A stretch of DNA of 64,000 nucleotides, from positions 8,364,501-8,428,500 of the forward strand of contig NZ_JACHNH010000001.1 in NCBI RefSeq assembly GCF_014205335.1, given 5' to 3'. The translations under genes and the position numbers were made by a program. The DNA is from Amorphoplanes digitatis. GTDB taxonomy: Bacteria > Actinomycetota > Actinomycetes > Mycobacteriales > Micromonosporaceae. The notes beneath the pieces were generated by a model. It did no database searches and was not told the origin of the DNA. It was given only the letters and a program-made list of their open reading frames with translations. Position 1 is the first letter of the stretch. Each line of letters begins with the position of its first letter. Of the stretch, positions 57,894-64,000 are shown piece after piece.

Positions 57894-59378
57894 ATGACGA
57901 ACCTCGCTCAGAATCTGGCCGCCTCGACAGCCCGCGACAGCGCCGCCCCCGCCATCCGCCTCGGCGACGCGGTTGTGTCGTTCGCACAGCTCGACGCGGC
58001 CAGCGCCCGCGTGGCCGGGCTGCTGCGGGAGCGCGGCGTGCAGCCCGGTGACCGGGTCGGCATCATGCTGCCGAACGTGCCGCAGTTCGCCGCCGCCTAC
58101 TACGGCATCCTGCGCGCCGGCGCCGTCGTGGTGCCGATGAACGTGCTGCTCAAGTCCCGCGAGGTCGCGTTCTACCTGAGCGACTCGCAGGCCAAGCTGG
58201 TGCTGGCCTGGCACGGCTTCGCCGAGGACGCAGTGTCCGGCGCGGCCGCCGCCGGCACCGAGTGCCTGGTGGTGGCGCCGGGCGAGTTCGAGGCCCTGCT
58301 GGCGGACACCGCGCCGCAGGACGGCGTCGTCGAACGCGACGCCGCCGACACCGCAGTCATCCTCTACACCTCCGGCACCACAGGCATGCCCAAGGGTGCG
58401 GAGCTCAGCCACGCCAGCCTGACCCGCAACGCGCAGGTCGCGATCGACCTGATGTCGATTGCCTGCGACGACGTCGTGCTCGGCGCCTTGCCGCTGTTCC
58501 ACTCGTTCGGCCAGACCTGCGGACTCAACGCCGCGGTCGCCGCCGGCGCCTGCTTGGCGCTCGTGCCGCGCTTCGACCCGCAGACGGTGCTCCACACGAT
58601 CCACCACCACCGCGTCACGGTCTTCCAGGGTGTGCCGACGATGTATGTCGCGCTGCTCAGCGCCCCGGAGCGGGCGAAGTTCGACGTCGACTGCCTGCGG
58701 CTGTGCGCGTCCGGCGGAGCTGCGCTGCCGGTCGAGGTCATGCGCGCGTTCGAGGAGGCGTTCGGCTGCGTCCTCCTCGAGGGCTACGGCCTGTCGGAGA
58801 CGTCTCCGGTCGCCTCGTTCAACCACGCCGACCGGGAACGCAAGCCCGGGTCGATCGGCACCCCGGTCGCCGGGGTGGAGATGGCGCTGCGCGACGTCGA
58901 GAACGGCATCGGCGAGATCGTGATCCGCGGCCACAACATAATGAAGGGCTACTGGGGCCGCCCGGACGCGACCGCTGAGGCGATCGACGCGGACGGCTGG
59001 TTCCGCTCCGGCGACCTCGCGCGCATCGACGAGGATGGCTACTTCTTCATCGTCGACCGCAAGAAGGACATGATCATCCGTGGCGGCTACAACGTCTACC
59101 CGCGCGAGATCGAGGAATTGCTGTACGAGCACCCGGCGGTGCGCGAGGCGGCCGTCATCGGCATCCCACACCCGGAACTGGGCGAGGAGACCTGCGCCGC
59201 GGTCGCACTCAAGGACGGCGCCACGGCCACCCCCGACGAGCTGCGCGAACACGTGAAGGCGCAGGCGGCGGCGTACAAGTACCCACGGCACGTGTGGATC
59301 GTCGACGAGCTGCCGAAGTCGCCGACCGGCAAGATTCTCAAGCGCGCGATCGAAGCGCCCGCGCACCTGCTCGCCTGA
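57894..59378 (+). CDS. Long-chain acyl-CoA synthetase (fatty-acid:CoA ligase)
   Basis: This 494-residue adenylating enzyme has the AMP-binding P-loop YTSGTTGMPKGAELSH (about residue 158), GYGLSETSPVASF, SGDLARIDEDGYFFIVDRKKDMIIRGGYNVYPREIEELLYEHPAV (hinge Asp and Arg/Lys), and the catalytic lysine in ELPKSPTGKILKRAI. It converts a fatty acid, ATP and CoA to acyl-CoA. Length and motifs fit class I ligases acting on medium to long chains. It follows the MFS gene by 72 bp and precedes the aldehyde dehydrogenase gene by 39 bp. AGGGA lies 7-8 nt upstream of ATG. Confidence 0.92.
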   Translation: MTNLAQNLAASTARDSAAPAIRLGDAVVSFAQLDAASARVAGLLRERGVQPGDRVGIMLPNVPQFAAAYYGILRAGAVVVPMNVLLKSREVAFYLSDSQAKLVLAWHGFAEDAVSGAAAAGTECLVVAPGEFEALLADTAPQDGVVERDAADTAVILYTSGTTGMPKGAELSHASLTRNAQVAIDLMSIACDDVVLGALPLFHSFGQTCGLNAAVAAGACLALVPRFDPQTVLHTIHHHRVTVFQGVPTMYVALLSAPERAKFDVDCLRLCASGGAALPVEVMRAFEEAFGCVLLEGYGLSETSPVASFNHADRERKPGSIGTPVAGVEMALRDVENGIGEIVIRGHNIMKGYWGRPDATAEAIDADGWFRSGDLARIDEDGYFFIVDRKKDMIIRGGYNVYPREIEELLYEHPAVREAAVIGIPHPELGEETCAAVALKDGATATPDELREHVKAQAAAYKYPRHVWIVDELPKSPTGKILKRAIEAPAHLLA

Positions 59379-59417
59379 CACATCGCCGACCCCTCGCCGA
59401 CAAGGACCCTCGCCCCG

Positions 59418-61124
59418 ATGACAATCACCCCTGCCGTCACTTCCCGACTCGACCAGATGATCGCCGCGCTGTCCGAGGGCGAGCGCGGCTGGGCCCGCGA
59501 GTCGCTCGCCGCACGCCGCGCCCTGCTGATGGACGTGCACGCGAACGTCGCCGCCAAGGCCGAGGAATGGGTACGCGTCGCCGCAACCATCAAGCAGCTG
59601 CCCGCCGCCTCCCCGCTGCTCGGCGAGGAATGGACCAGCGGCCCGTGGGCGGTCCTCGGCTACCTGCCCGCGCTGGCGGAGACGCTGACCCGCCTGGAAC
59701 AGGGGCGTGACCTGCTGGACGGATACCGCGTCGGCACCGCCCCCGGCGACCGTGTGGCCATCGACGTGTTGCCGCACCAGGTCTACGACCGGCTGCTGCT
59801 CAGTGGCTTCACTGCCGAGGTCTGGATGGAGCCGGGCGTGACCGAGCGTGAGACCAGGGAGAATGCCGGGCTGGGCCTGCGCACGCCGGAACAGACCGCC
59901 GGGGTCGCCGTGGTGATGGGCGCCGGCAACATCACCTCCATCGCGCCGCTGGACGTGCTCTACCAGCTCTACGCGTACAACCGGGTGGTGCTGCTGAAGC
60001 TCAACCCGATCACCGACGCGCTGCTGCCGGTGTTCGAAGCGGTCTTCGCTCCGTTCATCGAACGCGGCTATCTGCGCATCGTCACCGGTGACGCGGCCGT
60101 CGGCGACCACCTCGTGACCCATGCGGGCGTCGCCGCCGTACACATCACCGGCAGCGAGGCCACCCACGACGCGATCGTCTGGGGCGCCGGCGCGGCCGGT
60201 GTCGCGGCGAAGGCCGCGAATGCGCCGCGCCTGCGGAAGCCGATGACCAGTGAGCTTGGCGGAGTCTCCCCGACGATCGTGGTGCCCGGCCGCTGGTCGA
60301 AGGCGGACATCCGGTTCCAGGCCGAACACATCGCCACGCAGCGGCTGCACAACAGCGGCTTCAACTGCATCGCCGCCCAGATCGTCGTCGTCGGCAAGGA
60401 CTGGCCGCAGAAGCAGGAGTTCCTCAGCGCACTACGCGCCGCGTTCGCCGACGCGCCCGAGCGCCCCGCCTGGTACCCGGGCTGCGACGTGCGCGTGGCC
60501 GGCGCGCGGCAGGCGCACCCGCAGCACGAGGCGCTCGGCGGCCGCACCCTGCTGTGGGGGCTCGACCTGGCCGACGAGGCCGAGTCCGCGTTCGACACCG
60601 AATACTTCGGCCCGGTCCTCGGCGTCGCCGAGCTGCCCGGTTCCGCTCTGGAGTTCCTCGACGCCGCGGTCGACCTCGCCAACGAGCGCCTGCACGGCAC
60701 GCTGGGCGCCAACCTGGTGATCGACCCCCGCACCCGGCGGCAGCTCGGCCCGCATCTGAGGGAGAGCATCGCCCGGCTGCGCTACGGCACCGTCGGCGTC
60801 AACGCGTGGACCGGCGTCGGCTACCTGACCGCCCGCGCGACCTGGGGAGCCTTCCCCGGCCACCCCTTGGACGACATCGGCAGCGGCCGAGGCGTGGTGC
60901 ACAACTCGCTGCTGCTGCACCGGCCCGAACGGACCGTCGTCTACGGACCGTTCCGGCCGCTGCCCCGGTCGGTGCTCACCGGAGAGTTCAGCATCACCCC
61001 GAAGCCACCGTGGTTCGTGACGAACCGGACGGCCGCGACGACCGGGCGGCGGCTGACCGCGTTCGCCGCGCGGCCCCGATGGACGGCCCTGCCCGGCATC
61101 TTCGCCTCCGCCCTGCGGGGGTGA
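59418..61124 (+). CDS. Divergent aldehyde dehydrogenase-family protein
   Basis: This 568-residue protein has an ALDH fold in the middle: TAGVAVVMGAGNITSIAPLDVLYQLYAYNRVVLLKLNPI, VAAVHITGSEATHDAIV, MTSELGGVSPTIVVPG (general-base glutamate) and NSGFNCIAAQIVVV, where Cys of FNC matches the catalytic cysteine. FDTEYFGPVLGVAELPG is the conserved FGPV block. It is longer than typical ALDHs (about 480) through an N-terminal helical extension (1-100) and a C-terminal tail. It probably oxidises a fatty aldehyde to the acid used by the adjacent ligase, though the divergent sequence leaves an acyl-CoA or other substrate possible. Confidence 0.78.
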   Translation: MTITPAVTSRLDQMIAALSEGERGWARESLAARRALLMDVHANVAAKAEEWVRVAATIKQLPAASPLLGEEWTSGPWAVLGYLPALAETLTRLEQGRDLLDGYRVGTAPGDRVAIDVLPHQVYDRLLLSGFTAEVWMEPGVTERETRENAGLGLRTPEQTAGVAVVMGAGNITSIAPLDVLYQLYAYNRVVLLKLNPITDALLPVFEAVFAPFIERGYLRIVTGDAAVGDHLVTHAGVAAVHITGSEATHDAIVWGAGAAGVAAKAANAPRLRKPMTSELGGVSPTIVVPGRWSKADIRFQAEHIATQRLHNSGFNCIAAQIVVVGKDWPQKQEFLSALRAAFADAPERPAWYPGCDVRVAGARQAHPQHEALGGRTLLWGLDLADEAESAFDTEYFGPVLGVAELPGSALEFLDAAVDLANERLHGTLGANLVIDPRTRRQLGPHLRESIARLRYGTVGVNAWTGVGYLTARATWGAFPGHPLDDIGSGRGVVHNSLLLHRPERTVVYGPFRPLPRSVLTGEFSITPKPPWFVTNRTAATTGRRLTAFAARPRWTALPGIFASALRG

Positions 61125-61204
61125 GAACTGCTCGCCGCGGCTCGAAATCTTGAACGTTATCGGGGGGTTTTCGGGGGCGATTCAAACCGCATAGATAAAC
61201 GTCA

Positions 61205-61236
61205 GGCCCTGGCCAGAGTTTCCGCTGGTCAGGGCC
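61205..61236 (+). terminator. Terminator hairpin after the aldehyde dehydrogenase gene
   Basis: Twelve-bp arms GGCCCTGGCCAG (61205-61216) and CTGGTCAGGGCC (61225-61236) pair with one G-T wobble around an 8-nt loop. It lies 80 bp after the operon's last stop and is a good candidate for ending the MFS-ligase-dehydrogenase transcript. Confidence 0.65.
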
Positions 61237-61249
61237 GGACGCTCTGGAA

Positions 61250-61270
61250 CCGCCTGACGGAGTCGAACCG
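61250..61270 (-). other. Duplicated tRNA-Thr 3' fragment
   Basis: These 21 bases match 61394-61414, the acceptor and T-arm end of the intact tRNA-Thr, at 20 of 21 positions, in the same orientation 144 bp away. The rest of a tRNA cannot be folded here. It resembles an attachment-site remnant left by integration into the tRNA gene's 3' end. Confidence 0.55.
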
Positions 61271-61358
61271 ATTACGGATTATTCGATCTTGGCTGTTCGC
61301 GGCTTGCACCGCCCGCTCCAACGCCGGCGCGGCCCACCGACGACCTCTTCAAAAGAAG

Positions 61359-61383
61359 AAGCCCAGGCCGTTGACCTGGGCTT
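61359..61383 (-). terminator. Rho-independent terminator of tRNA-Thr
   Basis: Nine-bp arms AAGCCCAGG (61359-61367) and CCTGGGCTT (61375-61383) enclose a 7-nt loop. On the minus strand they are followed by CTTCTTTTG, a T-rich tract, 9 bp downstream of the tRNA-Thr 3' end. Confidence 0.8.
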
Positions 61384-61391
61384 TCTCACCG

Positions 61392-61465
61392 AGCCGCCTG
61401 ACGGAATCGAACCGTCGACCTACGCATTACGAGTGCGTCGCTCTAGCCGACTGAGCTAAGGCGGC
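61392..61465 (-). tRNA. tRNA-Thr (anticodon CGT)
   Basis: A 74-nt cloverleaf on the minus strand. The acceptor stem is GCCGCCT with AGGCGGC, the D stem GCTC/GAGC, the anticodon stem ACGCA/TGCGT around CTCGTAA, and the T stem GACGG/CCGTC around TTCGATT. The anticodon CGT reads ACG threonine codons. CCA is not encoded. A terminator follows, and a partial copy of its 3' end lies further downstream. Confidence 0.97.
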
Positions 61466-61573
61466 AACGGTCACTGAGTGTACGGCATCGGCGGGCGTGC
61501 GCCCGAACGGGTCCGGCGATCGCGCGTCGCAACCGGACGCCGAGCGTCATACCACCGGACTAGTCTGCCTTCC

Positions 61574-63343
61574 GTGAGCGACCAACACCCTCCCCGGCGT
61601 CGGCGGTCGGCGGAGGCGGAGCCCTCCGTCGCGCGGCGCCCGGTGAGCATGGATCCGCAGCAACTCGGCTTCACGCCGCAGCGACCCGTGGGCTGGCTGG
61701 CCCCGTTGCTGCTGCTCAGCACCGGTCTCCGGACCCTGATGGCGATACTCTTCGGCGCCTATCTGGACAAACGCGAGTTGCAGAACGCCCTCTCCGCCGA
61801 CTCCTTCGCGCACCCCGGCATCGACGGTGAGCTGTGGTTCGACTACGTCGCCGACCTGGGTGACGGCTTCCACGCGACCTACTCGGTCGCGTACCTGCTG
61901 GCGCAGCCGCGGCTCGAGATCGACGGGCGGGTCCTGCCGCGCGGTCAGCTGCTGCTCATGGGCGGCGATCAGGTCTACCCACTCGCCAACGGCGACGGCT
62001 ACGAGAACCGCACCAAGGGCCCCTACCGCGCCGCCCTGCCGGAACCGCCGGCCAAGGGACCGCAGCCCACGCTCTTCGCGCTGCCCGGCAACCACGACTG
62101 GTATGACGGTCTGACCGCATTCCTCCGCCTCTTCGCCCGTCGCAAGGACGGGCATATCGGCGGATGGCGCACCCAGCAGAGCCGGTCCTACTTCGCGGTG
62201 GAACTGCCCGCCAACTGGTGGTTGTTCGCGATCGACGAGCAGTTCGGCGCCTACATCGACGATCCGCAGCTGGTCTACTTCGAGGACGCGGCCCGCGATC
62301 TCGGCCCCGAGGACCGGGTCATCCTGATGACGCCGTCGCCGACCTGGGTCAAGGCCGCGAAGAAGCCCGAGGCGTACGACGCGATCGACTACTTCATCCG
62401 CACGATCCTCGCGCCGACCGGTGCGCACGTGCGGGTGCTGCTCTCCGGCGACCTGCACCACTACGCGCGCTACACGGGTGAGGACCGCGAGCTGATCACG
62501 TGCGGTGGCGGCGGGGCATACCTCGCGGCGACCCACAACCTGCCGGAGGCCCTCACCGTGCCGCCCCGGGAGACGCTGACCCGCAACGCGAGCCGGAGCC
62601 GGCGCTATTCGCTGGTCTCCCGCTTCCCGGGTGCCGAGGAGTCCCGGCGGATGAGCTGGGGCGTGTTCGCCCGGGTGCCGAAGCGCAACCCGGGCTTCGC
62701 CACGATGCTCGGCATCATCCAGACGCTGACGATGCTCGCGATGTCCGGCGCGGCCGGCCAGGCGGGGACGCTCCAGCGGCTGTTCAGCATCCCGCTTGTG
62801 ATCATGATGTTCCTGGTCCTGGCCGGCACGGTGCTGTTCGCCCAGCCGCCGAAGGCCAACGCCGCGGCGCATTCCCGGCACTGGATCCTCGGGCTGCTGC
62901 ACGGGTTCGCGCAACTCGCGCTCGCGGCCGCCGGCACCTGGGTCTGGCTGCGATTGCCCTTCCACGACTGGACGTGGCCGGGTCCACCGGTGGTGGCGGC
63001 GGTGCTTTACGGGCCGCTGATCGCCTACCTCGCGACCGCGTTGCTGTCGCTCTACCTGCTGGTCGCGGGCCGCTTCGACGTGAACGTCAACGAGCTGTTC
63101 GCGGGGCAGGGCATCGAGGACGCCAAGAGCTTCCTCAGGATGCACATCGCCGCGAACGGCGCGCTGACCGTGCACGCGATCGGCGTCGACAAGATCTGCC
63201 GCCAGTGGGTGGCGGACCCGGACGCCGCCCCGGACGCCTCATGGCTGCGGCCGCAGGAGCCGCTGACTCCCCACCTGATCGAGCCGCCCATCGTGGTGGA
63301 CAACCCGGCGACCCGGCCCGGCGTCCCCGAACATCACAGCTAG
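61574..63343 (+). CDS. Calcineurin-like metallophosphoesterase with C-terminal membrane domain
   Basis: A 589-residue protein with the metallophosphoesterase blocks DYVADLGDGFHATY, LLLMGGDQVYP, FALPGNHDWYDG (GNHD) and VLLSGDLHHYARY (GDxHxY), which bind two metals. An N-terminal segment (about 38-60) is hydrophobic. The C-terminal part has about four transmembrane helices (TMLGIIQTLTMLAMSGAAG, LVIMMFLVLAGTVLF, LLHGFAQLALAAAGTWVWL, AVLYGPLIAYLATALLSLYLLVAG). Substrate unknown. TAGTCT (61561-61566) lies 7 nt before GTG 61574, a leaderless start. Its TAG stop is the first bases of an inverted-repeat element. Confidence 0.85.
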   Translation: MSDQHPPRRRRSAEAEPSVARRPVSMDPQQLGFTPQRPVGWLAPLLLLSTGLRTLMAILFGAYLDKRELQNALSADSFAHPGIDGELWFDYVADLGDGFHATYSVAYLLAQPRLEIDGRVLPRGQLLLMGGDQVYPLANGDGYENRTKGPYRAALPEPPAKGPQPTLFALPGNHDWYDGLTAFLRLFARRKDGHIGGWRTQQSRSYFAVELPANWWLFAIDEQFGAYIDDPQLVYFEDAARDLGPEDRVILMTPSPTWVKAAKKPEAYDAIDYFIRTILAPTGAHVRVLLSGDLHHYARYTGEDRELITCGGGGAYLAATHNLPEALTVPPRETLTRNASRSRRYSLVSRFPGAEESRRMSWGVFARVPKRNPGFATMLGIIQTLTMLAMSGAAGQAGTLQRLFSIPLVIMMFLVLAGTVLFAQPPKANAAAHSRHWILGLLHGFAQLALAAAGTWVWLRLPFHDWTWPGPPVVAAVLYGPLIAYLATALLSLYLLVAGRFDVNVNELFAGQGIEDAKSFLRMHIAANGALTVHAIGVDKICRQWVADPDAAPDASWLRPQEPLTPHLIEPPIVVDNPATRPGVPEHHS

Positions 63344-63596
63344 AGCCTGTTCTGGAAAGGGGGTCGAGGCGAGGCGAGGTTCCAGGTACCGGATGATCGC
63401 GGCGTGCGACCAGGCGGCAGCAGAGCCATCCGGTACGCGGCCGAGCCGCGCGGTTCCGCATGGCCACCCGTGATCCCGACCGCGCCGCGCGATTCCGCAT
63501 CGCCACCCATGATCCCGACCGCGCCGTGGGCGCCGTGCGTGTGCACCTAGGCCGCGCGGGCCCGCCGCAGCCCGGCCACCTTTCCAGAACAGGCCC
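63343..63596. repeat. 254-bp inverted-repeat element, related to the one at 41779-41950
   Basis: Perfect 16-bp arms GCCTGTTCTGGAAAGG (63345-63360) and its complement (63579-63594) bound the element. The outer end CTAGAGCCTGTTCTG resembles CTAGGGCCTGTCCTG of the other element. Inside are a 39-bp tandem duplication (63445-63483 and 63484-63522) and a dyad ACCGGATG/CATCCGGT. No gene is encoded. Confidence 0.65.
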
Positions 63597-63614
63597 CAAG
63601 CGCTGTAATCAAGC

Positions 63615-64000
63615 TCAGTGCCAGTTGTCGTAGCTGAGGACGCGGCACACCAGGACCACCCGGCCGGTCAGTTGGCCTAGCCGCACCGCGTCACGGTGCG
63701 TCCATTTGAAGGGCCAAATCGCGCCGACCATCAGGTATTTTTCCTTGGGCCCGTCCGGCGGCACGATGAGTTGATACTCCTGGAACGGGCCCACACTGCG
63801 GTTCAGAGCCTGATGCTTCCACTCACGCCGGCTGCGCTCGCCGAGCGTAACCACCGCGACCCTTTCCATCAGGAGCAACGTGGTGTAGCCCTTGGGAATC
63901 GCCCGGTCCAGCTCCGTGAGCTCCGGCTGCTGGTCCGCCGGGAACAGCAAGGAGGGCCGCTCGTGCGCCCAGTAGAGCCGACCGGCCTCGGGAAAGCTTC
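63615..64000 (-). CDS. Hypothetical protein, 5' end beyond the window
   Basis: An open minus-strand frame runs from the window edge to a stop at 63615, at least 128 codons: RLYWAHERPSLLFPADQQPELTELDRAIPKGYTTLLLMERVAVVTLGERSRREWKHQALNRSVGPFQEYQLIVPPDGPKEKYLMVGAIWPFKWTHRDAVRLGQLTGRVVLVCRVLSYDNWH shown only in part here by motif. I do not recognise a family; no membrane span or signal peptide is visible. TTG at 63948-63950 is not convincing as a start, so the gene probably begins outside the window. Confidence 0.55.
   Translation of the reverse strand, partial: SFPEAGRLYWAHERPSLLFPADQQPELTELDRAIPKGYTTLLLMERVAVVTLGERSRREWKHQALNRSVGPFQEYQLIVPPDGPKEKYLMVGAIWPFKWTHRDAVRLGQLTGRVVLVCRVLSYDNWH

Noticed and set aside
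57870..60350. 826-codon minus-strand open frame
   Set aside because: It is antisense to the acyl-CoA synthetase and aldehyde dehydrogenase genes and has no recognisable domain.
61250..61330. Second tRNA gene
   Set aside because: Only the acceptor and T-arm end matches tRNA-Thr; no D arm or anticodon stem can be formed.

Overview
The window is high-GC actinobacterial DNA, most probably from a Micromonosporaceae genome (Actinoplanes-like). That rests on protein families, not a search: SepH, futalosine-route menaquinone genes, XRE/DUF397 pairs, DUF3027, DUF2530 and DUF6226 proteins, an XPB-type helicase pair, GTG starts, and many genes that look leaderless.

Layout. 1-3.8 kb: the N-terminal part of a GH65 glycoside phosphorylase, beta-phosphoglucomutase, an RsbW-like ATP-binding protein and a MalK/MsiK-like ABC ATPase, a disaccharide uptake and phosphorolysis set. 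4-8.2 kb: a coupled pair for a teichoic-acid-like polymer. 8.4-21.2 kb: mostly housekeeping genes (PspC, DUF4230, acyl-CoA dehydrogenase, nitroreductase, aldose epimerase, MFS, pdxH, citrate synthase, serC, aminotransferase, sepH, thpR). 21.3-28.9 kb: three transport loci, two with adjacent regulators and visible operators, plus DUF4190, DUF2530 and DUF3027 proteins. 29-32.3 kb: an MFS gene coupled to mqnB, then mqnD. 32.3-38.8 kb: a cold-shock protein, a HAD phosphatase, the XPB pair, and a PadR/membrane-protein pair. 38.9-41.8 kb: an NHEJ locus (LigD-type polymerase, ATP-dependent ligase, divergent Ku). 41.8-51.9 kb: an accessory stretch with a short inverted-repeat element, a three-gene acetyltransferase-TetR-MFS operon facing a flavoprotein, XRE/DUF397 genes, an LPXTG surface protein, and three copies of a conserved untranslated leader. 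Two leaders precede intact DUF6232-like genes and one precedes a decayed copy. 52-61.1 kb: two operons (GMC oxidase, alkyl sulfatase and TetR; MFS, acyl-CoA synthetase and aldehyde dehydrogenase) that share an identical 18-bp operator-like site. 61.2-64 kb: tRNA-Thr with a duplicated 3' fragment, a membrane metallophosphoesterase, a second inverted-repeat element and a truncated gene at the window edge.

How the genes work together. The most novel signal is the repeated leader: three copies of about 230-280 nt, each with an invariant hairpin, a conserved purine-rich box and, next to the start codon, a hairpin that buries the ribosome binding site using different sequences in each copy. It behaves like an undescribed translational cis-regulatory RNA. 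The second is the 52-61 kb regulon, whose enzymes form a complete route from alkyl sulfate through fatty alcohol, aldehyde and acid to acyl-CoA. All functional calls come from reading sequence and motifs by eye; no database was consulted.
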